Assembly: GCA_963693365.1 (NCBI GenBank)
Contig: CAVNZM010000004.1
Coordinates: 6,572,001-6,636,000 of the forward strand
DNA from: Amoebidium appalachense
Taxonomy: Eukaryota; Ichthyosporea
DNA: 64,000 nucleotides
Direction: 5' to 3'
The notes under the pieces: model-generated
Database searches by the model: none
What the model saw: the letters and a program-made list of their open reading frames with translations, nothing else
What the model was told of the DNA's origin: nothing
Made by a program: the position numbers and the translations under genes
Part shown: piece after piece, positions 11,027-28,132 of the stretch
Numbering within the stretch: position 1 is the stretch's first letter
How the letters are laid out: the number at the start of each line of letters is the position of its first letter

Positions 11027-11867
11027 AAGAAAAAAAGAAAAAAACGGAAGAAAAAGGAAAAAGGGAAAAGATCAAGTAAAAGATATAAAAAAGCTCAACC
11101 TCCATGCACCCGAGTCCTCCCACCCTGTGCTAGCCGTCCAATGTTCTCACTCCCCCTTTGTTTTGTTCTCCCCCCCCACCCCCACCCCTTAGGCCGGGCA
11201 CCGCACGCTTCTCGAGAATGGACTGGACAGCATAGCACATGCCAGCTGGTTCTACGCCCTTCCGGAAGCCCAGCGGGGGCTCACGGCCCAGTGCACCCTC
11301 GTGCTCAAGGCCCTCGTGGCCATCGAGCAGCAGCAAAACAGAGCACTGGCAGGCAACAACATTCAGTCAAACATTCCTAGCATTCCTGCAGAGGCGGGTA
11401 AACCCTCTTCTCTGCCGTCGTCTGCCGTCGGGGCGTATCTAGGCATGGTTGGGCCTTGGAGGTGGTTGGCTCTATCGCACCACGCATGCTTCGTGTCGGG
11501 GAAACCCCACCCCCAGAACCTATCCTGGGCCCTGAGATATGTCTTTGAGTGTTTGGCGTCGGGCGCCTTAACCTCGGGAGACATCACCGACCCGTGTAGG
11601 CCGAACAAGACGTTGGGTACTGGCCTTAACGCCGCGACAAAGGAGTATGTGTGTGCATGGGCGCAGAATAAGTTAAGATTGATTGCGTTTGGGCTGTGGG
11701 GGAAGGCGTTCCCATTGGCTGGCGGTCAGGGGCAGGATTCGACGGTTCGCGGTACTGGTCGGGCTGGTGACGCGCAGCCAATCAGTGGGCTCGAGGAGTC
11801 TGAAAACGCAAGGCGATTGGTTGAAGACGGGTTTAGGATGTTGCCTTTGCACCCCGTGGCGTATTGA
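7207..11867 (+). CDS. DZF-domain (ILF2/NF45-like) nucleotidyltransferase-fold protein
   Basis: Four exons in phase 0: 7207-8451, 9740-9874, 10538-10672 and 11193-11867 (TGA), giving 729 residues. An in-frame GTG at 7165 is a non-ATG alternative start, so ATG 7207 was chosen. Residues 38-59 form a Cys-x2-Cys-x11-His-x5-Cys finger. Residues ~100-370 are Lys/Thr/Glu/Pro-rich and probably disordered. Residues ~380-690 match the DZF domain: GSHRLGTQLKGHSDVD (420-435) aligns with the NF45 GSYKVGTMLKGHS region, IAHASWF follows, and DITDPC (635-640) plus EYVCAWAQNKLRLI are DZF signatures. Family members (ILF2, ILF3, ZFR, STRBP) form RNA-binding heterodimers and have lost nucleotidyltransferase catalytic residues. 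Here the S-D-x-D pair is kept, although no obvious third carboxylate is seen (AAILFVAAASP). A ~35-residue Ser/Pro insertion sits before GPWRWLALSHH. Introns are full of G, C and CA tracts. Confidence 0.87.
9563..9573 (-). promoter_or_regulatory. E2F-like site in DZF intron 1
   Basis: gggcgcgaaac is the complement of GTTTCGCGCCC, which contains the E2F consensus TTTCGCGC. It lies in a unique, non-repetitive island (9400-9730) inside intron 1 that also has tgacgtca at 9510-9517 and CCAAT-type words. The island could be an internal promoter or enhancer. Assigned by motif match only. Confidence 0.25.
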
Positions 11868-12114
11868 TGTTGATTAGGTTTGGAGTGTGTGGGTTGGCCG
11901 GCAGGATGTGTACACAAGTGTGTTTTTCGTTTCTTTTCTTTCTTTTTTTTTTTTGGGGGGGGGGGGGGGAGGGGAGGGAGGGGGGGGGGGGGGGAAGAAG
12001 AGGGGGGGGGGGGGGGGGATCGAAAACAGCTGCTTGTCCCGATCGTATGAAATGTTGTATATAGTGTCTGCATGATGTAGAAGCATCTGGGACTGAGATG
12101 CAGGGTATGGTTTA

Positions 12115-12235
<121 letters not shown>

Positions 12236-12785
12236 CACGTTGATGCAGACATGCACATAGTGATTGGCATATGGGACTGCCTACACACCAGGGATGTTCA
12301 CAGTTAACAGAGTTCACAGGGATGTTCACAGTCTAATGGATATTCCTGTCAGCAATATGTTCAGTTACAAGGGAGGTCATGGCCGTAATCGTTAAATCCC
12401 GTTTGCTAATAGTTAACAAGAGCATGAATTCTCTTATGGCGCGAAGGTTGTTCATAGTTTTCCCCTTTTTTTATTGACGGCTGTGGCCAACAAGTTGGAG
12501 ACTGATGACATAACTTGGTATGAATCGTTTACAATCGATGATTGTTTTTTTGATAACACACGCAGTAATCTGAACAGAAATAACCATACATGTGGTATGA
12601 GAGAAGAAAGAAATGACCGACCGAATGTCCTGCCCCCCCCTCCCCCCCCCCCCCTCCCACCACCACCACCACCACCACCACCACCACCCAAAAAAAAAAA
12701 TAAAAAAAAATGATAAGAATAATAATAAACATAATCATTACTTGGAAATGAAGTAAAATAAACGGAGAAAGTGAGCGAGAGAGAT

Positions 12786-12825
<40 letters not shown>

Positions 12826-12888
12826 CGTGTGCGAGAGAGCCGGCGGAAAAGAGAGAGCGAGAGAGAGGTGATGGTCGTGAGGGAGTGC

Positions 12889-12946
<58 letters not shown>

Positions 12947-13560
12947 ATTTGTGTACGATGATGCACGTGCTTGCTAGTAAGCAGGGGCCCGGCCCAGGCT
13001 GCATGCATATATATAGATAGTAATCTCTCCAAGTCTAATCTAGATCGAGATATCCTATGAGGTGTTACCAACCACAGCAAGTATTCATTTGATCATACAT
13101 ACTGGCACTACATCAGAAAAATTAATGAAAATTTAAAATTTTAAACCCTAATATAAAACCCTGCTTTTCAAACTCTCAGTCGTCGTTCGGTAATTTTTCA
13201 CTTCCTGCATTATGCCGATGCCCACTTTCTTCTTCCTCACATGCCTCGTCGTCATACACAACTGCAAATGACTGCAAACCCCGTGATTTTGGCGGAATTA
13301 CCGACCGATTTTCCGAAATACTTGGCTCTAAACTATTGGAATTTCCAGAAACTGATAGCTTTTAAATTTTTGCCCATTTACGGAGTTTTGATGGCGATCG
13401 GGTAACGGTGACAGTGGGCGCAGTTGTGGAATCGTTGGAGGGAGTCCGGCTGGTTGGCCATGGGTGGAAGGGCTCTGCACGTGTGTGTGTGTTGGGGGGG
13501 GAGGGAGGGGGGAAGGGGGGGGGGGGGGGGGGTGGGGAGGGGGGGGGGTGAGGGGGGATG

Positions 13561-13613
<53 letters not shown>

Positions 13614-13728
13614 TGTGGTGTGTGTCTGTGTGTGTGGTGTGTGAGGATGTGTGTGACTGAAACGTGTGTGTATACGCGTGTGTGAACATGTATGTGGTGT
13701 GCATGTGCGTGTATGCGTGTGTGGTGTG

Positions 13729-13908
13729 AATGTGTGGCTAAGGTGTTAGTATGTGTGTGGTGTGAATGTGTGGCTAAGGTGTTAGTATGTGTGTGGTGTG
13801 AATGTGTGGCTAAGGTGTTAGTATGTGTGTGGTGTTAATGTGTGGCTAAGGTGTTAGTATGTGTATGGTGTGAATGTGTGGCTAAGGTGTTCGTATGTGT
13901 GTGGTGTG
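13729..13908 (+). repeat. 36-bp minisatellite, five copies
   Basis: The unit begins aatgtgtggctaaggtgtta and repeats every 36 bp at 13729, 13765, 13801, 13837 and 13873 with only a few substitutions. It is embedded in a larger GT-rich field. Confidence 0.9.
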
Positions 13909-14707
13909 GGTGCATGCATCTGCGTACGTGTGTGTGGGTGTGCCCATGCGTGTGTTCTTCAGCTCGAAGAGGCGCTGTTGGTGGTGGTTGGAAGAGGGGG
14001 GGGGGGGGGGGGGGGGGAGGGGGGAAGAGGGCCGAGGGGGGGAAGGGGGGGGGGGGGGGGGGGGGGGGGGCGGGGAGGGGGCGATTAACGTTGAAACTGC
14101 CAGGAGACGAGTGGGAAAAGTGAAGGACAGGTGGGGCAGGGGAAAACCTTTGATCACGAACCGCGTGTTTCTTTTCTTTTTGTTTCGTCCCCCTTTCGCT
14201 GGGGGACGGGGGGGACGTGGGGGAGGGGGTTTGGGGGGGGGGGGGGGGGGGGAGGGGGGGGAGGGGAGGGGGGAGGGTAGTAGAGGTGGGGGGGGGGGGG
14301 GGGGGGGGGAGGTAAGGCTGCTAGTTTAAATATAAGGGAAGGGTCAAGGGGCGGGTAAAGGGGAGCAGGAGTAATTGCTCGGAAGGGGAAACGGGGGGGG
14401 AGGGGGGGAGGGGGGGAGGGGGGAGGGGAGGGGGGGAGATATAGAGAGAGTGGGGAGCGAAGGGGGTTGGGGACCCCGGGGGGGGGGGGGGGGGAGGGGG
14501 GGGGAGGGGGGGGGGGGGGGGGAGGGGGGGGGGGGGGAGGGAATGAACGACGGTGAGGAATAGAGGGTTACGTGGCCGTGCCCATGTTCAAGTCTCACAG
14601 TTTTTTGGTATGCATGTGTGTTGTTGAACACGACAGAACTGTTATGTGCTTTGGGCACTTGTGTGGTTTCAGAAACGTGCTCCCAACAATATGATAGTAT
14701 CGTGGCT

Positions 14708-17442
14708 TTACCCATCTACTTCGCTGTACCCTCCTCCCACAACCTCTGTTGGCTGCTATAAGTAATGCCATTGGAGCAGGGTGGGGTTGTGTATGTGTGC
14801 AAGAAGAGGGGTGGTTGCCGCGCGGGGGGGGGGGGAGGGGGGGGGGGGGGGAGGGGGGGGGGGGGAGGAGGTGGGGGAGTGGGGGGGGGGGGGGGAAGGG
14901 GGGGGGAAGGGGAAGGGGGTGAACGGGGAGGGCGGAGAGGCATGGAAACTCAGTAATGTAATAATTGCTTCTGAAAGGAAGTAAATCGTAAACGAAAGGT
15001 GCAACCTGTGTATGGGATACACACCTGTAGTTATCGGATGCACCTACAGACTGCCCCTTGGCCCTCACCACCCCACTCTGGCCGCTGATTGGCTCCCCGT
15101 CACCAATCTCCTCTTTGATTGGTTCTCCTGTCCTGATGTCAGGTGACATGCTCTGCGCCTGGGCCTCGGTGTCTGAACTTGCCCGGCCCCTGCACATGCT
15201 CGGTTTTTTCGTCAAATTTGGTTCCGGCGTTTCGGGTTTTTCGGATTTCTCGGATTTTTCGGACTTTTCGGATTCTTCGGACCAGCTGTGTGAGGTTTAC
15301 CGTCCAAGAAGGTTTCCTAGTGCGGAGATGATCGTGCTGGCAGCGCTATATCCGTTGTTTTGATTGGGCGATTCAGCGTCCGATTGGTCGAGAATGGCGG
15401 TGGAACTACTTGCCGGATCATTTGGGACACCCTGTTGTGCACCGGAGGGAGCATTCGAAGAAGTCCTCTTCTTATTGGCGCTTGGCGCTCGGCCGTGGAC
15501 ACGGAGCGCGGCATTTGGGGCTTTTTCGTTCATGGATCCCCCTGGGGGTTTGTTCTTGCGGCGAAATTTCAGGCGCTGTCTCGTTGTTATCGGTCGGCAT
15601 GCGAGGGGAAGGCGGGTCAAGGGCAAGGCCAATGACTACGTCGCTTGGAACGGACTGTGATGGCCAATCAAACAGGCTCCTTGATGGCAGCTCCGCTTGT
15701 GATTGGGCGGTTGTCATCTCTTTTCCATCTGAAATCCTGTTTACGGGAATCTGGGGAGATGGGTCTGTTCTTGTGGCTGTAACCGTGGTACTGGTCGGTG
15801 TCGTGTTAACAATGGGCGAATTCGAAGACGCTAAGGAGGCATTTGGATTGGCTGCCGGGGATTTCACGTCCGATTTATTGACCAATGGCGCGTTGGCTAA
15901 GCATTCCTCAACGGCAGGCGGAGGATTCTGATTGGTCGTTGTCGGCGGTGGCGGTTTCTGTGGGCCTTCAAACACCTCCATGCGAGCAGCAATACTCGGT
16001 GACCTGATGCGGCCCAATGAGGGCGAGACTGTGACTGCCGTATTTGGTAACCCACCCGTCAATTCTGATTGGTTTGCTGACATTGGGGTCGCTTCAAATA
16101 GGCTGGGGTTATTGTGCATTAAACCCCTACATACCAACGGGTGGAAACGTGTTTTGCACAGAGTTGTGCGTAGAGACCGTGATAGAACGTGACCGGACAC
16201 GTCCACTAGGCGACGATCTAATAACGTTTGCTAGATCCTCTATCGGATCGACATACAGGCCACCATAGGTATTCGAACCGGAAGAGGAGGATGGTGCAGG
16301 CCCGCTACAGTAGCTGTAACCGAAGAGGGCTGTGAGATAATCGAATTCGTCTTCTCGGTTGAAACGACGGAACGACCCCCGGTCCGCTCCGCTCTGGGCG
16401 ATGTGACGATGCTCGGCGCCGCAAAAGCTGATTTCTGATTGGTGCTTGTTGGTGCGGGTGGTACAGTCCAAATTAGGTAATCCTTTGGGGCCCGACACTT
16501 GTGACGTTTGGGATACCGAAGACACGTGTACCGACCTCCCACGTGCCCTGCCCATGACTGGAGACATGACAATGTTTCATCGCCAACCGTTGTGGCGCGG
16601 CGGTTTGGCCCGTTTGGGCACTACCGCCGGTGGTATTCAATTCTGGTCGGAATATCGGGTCGGCTGATTGGACCGATTGCTTTGGTGGCTGTGTGGGGAC
16701 CAGGTACCCAGACCTGTGACGAAAATGTGGTCGATCGTGACCTGGCTCGGCCTGTAGATGGGGAGGTTGAAAAATTCGATAAAACCGGGGTGGATGGTTT
16801 GAGGTCAGCGGGTGGAGGGGTGGTTGGAGGCCCGGGAAGGGCGATCGGGATCATTGAGCCAAACAAAGGACGTGTTGCGGCAATGGGCTGGCTTTGGCTC
16901 GATTTGGATTTTGTGTTCGGGTCGGGTTTAGGGTCGGGTTCCGGGTTGGGTTTTGGGGACCCGTTTGCCGTAGCTGCTAGATCGGTAGTTGAGGATGGAG
17001 GAGACTGGGCTAGGTCTCTGGTTGGTGGTGCAGGGGATGGTTGAGTCATTATAGGGTGTTTTGTGGTTTAAGTAGTGTCGGGTTTCGGGTCGGGTAACGG
17101 TTGGGCGGAGCGAACCGTCGACTCTGTGGCGGATCTCTTGCGCTGTGCGTTGACTATAGGGGACACCAGCATAGTTGGGGATTTGGGGGACTCTGAAATT
17201 TGCGCACCGTCACTCCGCCAACCTGGATCGTACCGATTACGGTACTTGAAGGGCGTCTCATTCTGCCCACGGACGGTGGGGTCGCAACAGTTGCCGTATC
17301 TGGCGCACCCGTTGCCTTATCGGGTAATGGGGTGGTATCACTGATTGGTGGTTTTGGTGCGCCGGCGTTTACCGATTCCGACCGTGGGCGAGCTGTATCG
17401 GCGTCGATGGGGGCGTTGCTTACAGTCGTTCACGACTGTTGA
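14708..17442 (-). CDS. Unresolved low-complexity Ser/Thr/Pro-rich gene
   Basis: The minus strand here reads as a disordered protein over several open stretches: 17419-17170, 17049-16621, 16619-16240, 16206-15472, 15632-15300 and 15295-15048, with a possible last exon 14755-14708. Donor TCT|gtaggt after 15048 and acceptor cttatag before 14755 agree in phase 0. Three of the stretches share one frame and are separated by single stops, so either short introns remove these stops or the gene is decaying. Composition is typical of disordered proteins (NPEPDPKPDPNTKSKSSQS; an EKS triplet array at ~15240-15290). A motif of the form G-R-x-R-S-x-S recurs (TGRARSRSTT, SGRVRSRSIT, LGRIRSPSIA, VGRMRRPSST), suggesting diverged internal repeats. 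The DNA is unusually dense in GATTGG/CCAATC. No known family recognised; exon boundaries are not settled. Confidence 0.35.
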
Positions 17443-19442
<2,000 letters not shown>

Positions 19443-19985
19443 CTACCGGCCTAGATTTGGCAGCAGACTGGGGGGGGGGTGTGCAAGTGGGGAATTCTGA
19501 AGGGTTTTGCTACCTGTTTGCTTCTCCTTGGCCCCCCCACCAGACTCTGCACGTCCAAGCAATGGCGAAAACATAAATCTGGCACTCCAACTTCCAGATC
19601 GCACTCGTGCCCCCGATCTCGCTGGTGCCCAACTCACCGATTGGTCGACGTCGGCCGACTATTTCAACCCGCCGTTCGAATCGGAGGGACAAACACCCGC
19701 CTTTGGTTGGTTGCCAGAATTTCCTAGAGGAGTGCTTTCTGCAATTTGATTGGTTCGTGAAGTACCTGTGTCGGCAACAGCCAATGAGGAAGCAGAATAG
19801 ACCCTTCGAAGTATTCCACCGGCTGCGGGCGCAACAGCTGATTCGTCGTTTTTTCCGGTCGAAATATCAGCACCCGTCGTGGGATAACGCTGGGGTTTAA
19901 CATTCTCTACGTGAATTTCTCTCGTGGGACTGGGTGTGTTGGGCTGAATTTGCGTCGTATTTTCAGGAGTGGGCCCCCGGGGTTT
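19443..19985 (-). CDS. Coding-like disordered stretch, unresolved
   Basis: The minus strand is open with disordered-protein composition from about 19985 to 19675 (TPENTTQIQPNTPSPTREIH, then TGTSRTNQIAESTPLGNSGN), ending at a stop. It continues in another frame from about 19661 to 19443 with a GARVRSGSWS motif like those at 15-17 kb. A donor-like CG|gtgagt lies near 19637. GATTGG/CCAAT words recur here too. It is probably part of the same kind of gene as 14708-17442, perhaps the same transcript, but no consistent splicing path was found. It could also be a degenerate copy. Confidence 0.25.
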
Positions 19986-20250
19986 TGGTTACCTCCATTT
20001 TGCTGCTGCTAGCAGCGCTATTTTCCCTCTTTCGACCCATAAACGATGCCTTAAATTCAGAGGTCGCCGCCACAAACGAACTTACAGACCCGGAGGCCGG
20101 TCTTGCCGTTTGGGCTGATGGGGTTTGGGAGGGGAGCGGCGCTGAGTTTGGGGAGAAAATCGAGTCGAGCGTATTTGAATTTTCGCTCTCGGTGGGGATC
20201 TTTTGGCTGCGAGATGTCGACTGGGTGGGTTTCCCAAGGCTGCTGAATTG

Positions 20251-22893
<2,643 letters not shown>

Positions 22894-24093
22894 ATATATG
22901 TGTATCTAGGCGGAAACCATTGTGAGAAATCGAAAGACTGATGTATAAATAAAATGGGAGTAAATAAGAAAGACAACAAGAGGAGGTGGGTCTGAAAACA
23001 CAGAAGAACTATGTAACAGCCGCGGCCTTCGAAATTCACAGGATGATCCGAACTCTCTCGTCCCTCAATCAACCCTGCCACCTACTGAGCTGGCTCCTTA
23101 TTTTTCCTTACACATTCAGCGAACACTGGACTCTATCGAACCGTCGAGGCGCCGCGCCAGAAAGCATGCACGCGGTCGCGCGAGTGTAAGGAACCGCCTG
23201 CAGCGAACGTAAAGTTCATCGCAGCGCGTGCACACCGTCAGTACGTGTGAGCAATGACAACCCGCAACTCCAGAGAATGTGCAGGGAGCGCGAGCGTGCA
23301 GGAGCTGTACGTGTCTGTATGTGTCTACATGCATGATTCCAGGAACTTGGTCTCCTGTCCGGATCCCGTATGCGTCTACCAGCGGAGAGGCTTCAGCCGC
23401 TTCAGTCGAGTGTATGAAACAGGAGCATGTAACCAACACTATGTAAGCAACTACTATAAATTCCTCCTTTCCAAAATCCGTTCTGCACACGCGGCGAAGA
23501 AACACCTTCTTGCACGTGCAGGGAGTGAATGCAAATGCCTAGCATGGTGCGCACCGGACCAATCGAAACGAAGTTTCTAATAAGGGCAATAAGTAAGCGT
23601 GACCTGTATTGAATCGAAAAACTTAGTGTGTAACCACAATAGGTCAATAAATTCTTTGCTCATAACCAATGAAAAGCGTGCGCGCGATTTTTGAAATTCA
23701 CGCTGACGGGCCCTTCCGAACCGAAAGTTCTGAGACTTCCGCCTGAGCTAGCCTGAGTTGTTCGCCGGAGAGGAAAGTCATCATATGTCATATCTTTTCA
23801 CAGAGTATTCAACAACTCAAACCATACACATAGCCTTGTTTGGCAGGTATCAGCGTAATAATCTTCTTTTCAGTGTAGCAACTACCCAAAAACCATTCAA
23901 TGCCGCGGTGATCACGCCACGTCATATTTTTTTTTGTAAGCACAGCTTTACACCAAGCACTTCCCAGTGCCTACACGAACATTGTGATATATTGCCACAC
24001 AACATTGAATGTCAAGTTGTCAAATACTTATCCATAGTCTCTTGAATTTTTGTTACGTTTCAGCACAGAAAGGGCTTTACGAGGCGATGAATT
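22894..24093. promoter_or_regulatory. Divergent intergenic region
   Basis: Unique sequence without microsatellites between the divergent coiled-coil gene (-) and the securin-like gene (+). Contains CCAAT-type words at 23559-23565 (accaatc) and 23664-23670 (accaatg), and a ttttgaaatt word after a GC-rich alternating stretch near 23680. It probably holds both promoters. A 108-codon plus-strand frame (23254-23580) was not convincing. Confidence 0.4.
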
Positions 24094-24425
24094 ATGGCAC
24101 TGCGCGTGCGACCAGCTCCACAAGATGAGAACGCACTACCAGGGGGTGTGCAGCTGAAGGGAGGTATGGGCATATTTAAGTGATTGCGCGAGGGTTGAAA
24201 ACCCACACGCACACCGCTGCTCCTTGACTGTGCGTGGTGTTTAATTTATGCGAGACACGAGTGCTTCTGTTGTTATTAATGGATAACATTTTCTCTCCTG
24301 CTGGGCGAAGAAAAACCTGTGCTCATGTTTTCGAGGGCGAGGAGCTATGGGTGAACTTCTAGGGGGGAGGGGAGGGTGGGGGGGAAAGGGAGCAGGGTCA
24401 GAAGGCCCTGTGCAAAAGTTTGTGT

Positions 24426-24495
<70 letters not shown>

Positions 24496-25504
24496 TTCTT
24501 TTTTTTTTTTTTGTGGGGGGGGGGGGGGGGGGGGAGGGCTCACCCTTTCATCGCTTTCTTTACCCACCAAAGTTAGGTTAATCCTCTTTCCTTGCTATTT
24601 GCTTCCCAATATACGTTTACTCTCCTATTCCTTCGAAGATCTTGCATCACATCAGTTGTTCTGAAACTGAGACTCTCTAGCTATGCATGCAGCATGTCTG
24701 CTTGCCTTCTTGTTGCAACAGTTCACAAGGTGCCCAAAGATAAAGCCAAATGGAGAGGAAAAGTTCGTAGATATTGTGATTTGGGGAAAAGAGTGGGCAT
24801 TGAGTTAAACTTATGGATGACAAGGAGGTATTGGAAGAGAGAGACTAAAGTGCACAGAAAAGCATTACGGCACACATGGAAGGGCGAAGGTGGTGGGAAA
24901 AAAAAAATAAAAAAAAAAATGCACACCCTGGTATGTTATTGATGTGCTGACTCGTACACTTCTCTTCTCCCTGCTCGTTGCTGCTCCTTTCCCAATCATC
25001 ATTTCAAGGAACATAATCTCGAACCAACCACATTCCTTAAATCTTCTTCCTTTTTGCCTACTCCCCCATCCCCCCCCCTCCCCCCCCCCCTCCCCCCCCC
25101 CCCCTCCCCCCCTCCCCCCCCCTCCCCCTCCTCTCCTCTCTCTTAACTTCCGCTTACTATATAGTAGATCAACACATTTAACTATATTTAAGTTTCCAAG
25201 AGCACAAGTAGACCATACGACCGAAATTTGATATATCGCCGTTTGGGAGGGCGGTTAATGCTCGAGTACAAAGTATAGTGCCTGGGCCTTCCCAACCCAG
25301 TTGTAAACCTGTCGCACATGTGTGTGGCCTATACCCCATAGCCCCAATAGCCAAATTTAGGTCTTACAGACCGAAACAAATAACACCTTCCTCCTCTATG
25401 AAGTATTATTTCTTGGCACACGTGCGAAAAGAAATGATATCCCTCCCTCCGCCCCCAACACACTCCCTCCCTCCCCTTATTGACCCTAAAATAAATTACC
25501 TCTC

Positions 25505-25536
<32 letters not shown>

Positions 25537-25988
25537 CTTTTTCCCTCTTAGGCAAGTCAGGCCAGCTGCAACCCTCCGACCGGCATTCCACCACCAAGAA
25601 ACCATCCAATGGCCTTGGCTCAAAAAGGAGTTTTGGCAGCGAGCTGACCAATAAGAACGTGGAGAATGTAGCGCCCAGAGGGGGGGCAAAAGAGAAGGAC
25701 GAGGCGGGCATGGGCCTGTCGAGCAAGAAGACAGAGAGAGTATGTGGCTTATACTGTTTATTGGCTGTCATCCCCCCCCCCCCCCCCCCCCCCCTTCCGT
25801 CGTGAGCTTGTGTGTATGTGGGTAGGGGTGTGTAGGGGTGGATAAGTAAATGGGTGGGTGGGTGGGTGGGGGAACGAGGGTGTGTGTGTGTGGGGGGTAG
25901 GAGAGGAGGGGGAGGAGGTGGGGGGGGGGGGCTCTGTAAAAAGATTGACGTGAGATTGAAAAACAGGAATTGCATTAACAAATTAGGG

Positions 25989-26020
<32 letters not shown>

Positions 26021-26277
26021 TGTCATGAAACAGAGCTTTTTGATGAAAACCCCTGAAGGTTGTCGCCTCACTCCTTTTATTGCAGGCACTCAAACCGCTC
26101 GACTTAAACGCCGTCCGCCAATCGGATGCCGGGGTTAAAAGTGCTAAACCGGTGCAGTCAATCAAAACCACTGGTTTGGGTGCATCTAATCGTCTTGGGC
26201 GGACTGGCTTTCGGTCACTTGGTCGTGCCTACACCCCTGCCAACGACTATCCTGAGGGTGGGTGGAGTCCACCCCCC

Positions 26278-26308
<31 letters not shown>

Positions 26309-26337
26309 AAAAAAAAAAAAACTCCCCCACCCAGGCC

Positions 26338-26377
<40 letters not shown>

Positions 26378-26702
26378 CCCATCCGGCTTTGGGGGCTTCC
26401 CATTGCTACCATTTCCCACTCTGCTCTATCTCGTGCATGGAAATAACCCATCCACTCACTCGAACGGAAAAAAGCAGCTCAAAGAAAAAAAAAAAAAAAA
26501 GCCAACCCTCCCCTCCCCCCCCCCCCCCCCCCCCCCATTCTTCCCCCGCTGCACCGATCCAATGAAAAGTGCCGCAAAAAGGTTGTGACCAGGCCACGTG
26601 GGAACAAAACTTCCTCGCCAACTTCTTGGTATGGTGTTGAATTGGCGGTTTTCTTTCCTCGATGTCCATTCCACGCACACGCACACACACACACACGCAC
26701 GG

Positions 26703-26746
<44 letters not shown>

Positions 26747-26928
26747 TACTGAGGCAGAAATCTACACGCAAGATTCACACCTACACGTAGGCATATAGCC
26801 GCACACGTTGCACACACAGAGTTGTCCCCTTGCCCTTCCCATCCCCCCCCCCCCCCCCCCCCCCCCCACTTCACCCGGCTCCACTTTCACCTACGCCTCT
26901 TCCTCATGCAAGCACATGGGTTTCCGCA

Positions 26929-26987
<59 letters not shown>

Positions 26988-27121
26988 CCCCTACCCGTGC
27001 ACAAGTTTGGCCTAGCCACCCTTGCAGCCGTATCAGCCTTTGACCCCCTCCAGTCCACTGCTGCCGACCTTTTTGGCCCAACCATGGCAACAGAGCTCCC
27101 GAGCCCCACATCATGTAAGAT

Positions 27122-27159
<38 letters not shown>

Positions 27160-27277
27160 TTTCTATTTCTAGTTCCTTTTTTTTCCGTTTTTTTTTTTTT
27201 TTTTTGGGGGGGGGGGGGTTTGGTTTTTAATTTATTTATTTTGTTTATTTATTTATTTATTTATTTTTTATTTATTT

Positions 27278-27308
<31 letters not shown>

Positions 27309-27347
27309 GGGGTAGGGGGGTAGGGTAGGTTAAGTGGGGACAGAACC

Positions 27348-27383
<36 letters not shown>

Positions 27384-27433
27384 AAGAGGGAGAGAGAGAG
27401 AAAGAGAGAGAGAGAAAGAGAGAGAAAGAGAAC

Positions 27434-27467
<34 letters not shown>

Positions 27468-27647
27468 AGGGAGAGAGAGAAAAAGAGAGAGAGAGTCATT
27501 CAATGACAACACAGAAAGCACACGGGCACACACCACACGTGCACAAAGTGGGGATCATTGCCAGGGAACCACGTGCACATGCACTGACACAAGCAGACAT
27601 GCAGAAAATCGTGATGGTCACTCAACAGTTCACTCATGTAGTCTTGT

Positions 27648-27690
<43 letters not shown>

Positions 27691-28132
27691 CCCCCCCCCC
27701 CCCCCCCCCCCCCCGCCCACACACACACTCACACACACACACACGCTGCGCGCACGCGCGCGCACACGCTCACGATTGCAGCCTCCCACAGCTACCACCA
27801 CCGTTCACGCCACCTTCATCCTCCTGTTGTGTATTGCTGGTCTTATTAAATTTTCAATGTGTGTAACCATAGTCTAATCCTGAACTCTTAACGTGTATTA
27901 CCATAGTCCCATAGTCTAGATTCTAGAATATATCTTAGATTTATAACAACCACAAGTTCAATTATAACTTCTTAATCATGTGTAGCCATTGGATCCTGAA
28001 TTTTAGTGATTTTTTAACAACTGTGCAGCAGCAGGTTTCCCCCTGGAGATAGCCGAGCCCACCAAGGACGAGGGCAAAAAAAGGGAGCAGGGGGGATTGG
28101 GCTATGGCATGTTCGAGGTGGACTTCTTCTGA
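24094..28132 (+). CDS. Disordered 219-residue protein, securin-like candidate
   Basis: Five exons join in phase: 24094-24163, 25552-25739, 26086-26257, 26986-27114 and 28032-28132 (TGA). The acceptor of the last exon could also be 3 nt earlier. Four joins with matching phases (1, 0, 1, 1) make the model credible even without a database match. The product is basic and low in hydrophobics at the N-terminus, acidic/hydrophobic in the middle. Points shared with animal securin (PTTG1): similar length (202 in human); an N-terminal DENAL (residues 11-15) where securin has its KEN box; RSFGSELTNKN (49-59) in the destruction-box position; and NDYPEDP (139-145) followed by FDPL (162-165), echoing securin DAYPEIE and NPLDF near the separase-binding segment. 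Securin blocks separase until anaphase. The gene is likely real; the securin identity is inference (about 40%). Confidence 0.7.
27346..27495 (+). repeat. (GA)n tract in intron 4 of the securin-like gene
   Basis: Homopurine GA repeat with AAAG interruptions, next to T-rich/TTTA repeats (27180-27290) and G runs (27290-27326). A long C tract follows at 27650-27714. Confidence 0.95.

Noticed and set aside
14844-14956. CRISPR-like or telomere-like repeats in G-rich regions
   Set aside because: No spaced direct repeats with unique spacers and no telomeric unit; these are simple G/GA tracts.
15058-15363. Plus-strand frame with Phe-Ser-Asp repeats
   Set aside because: It is the antisense of a Glu-Lys-Ser repeat on the minus strand, which fits the disordered composition of the surrounding minus-strand sequence better.
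23254-23580. 108-codon plus-strand frame and a 129-codon minus-strand frame in the divergent promoter region
   Set aside because: No family resemblance, they overlap on opposite strands, and no splice or neighbour support.
24731-24940. Basic frame with an acceptor-like site in intron 1 of the securin-like gene
   Set aside because: The flanking exons already join in phase without it, and it ends in A-rich sequence with no good donor.
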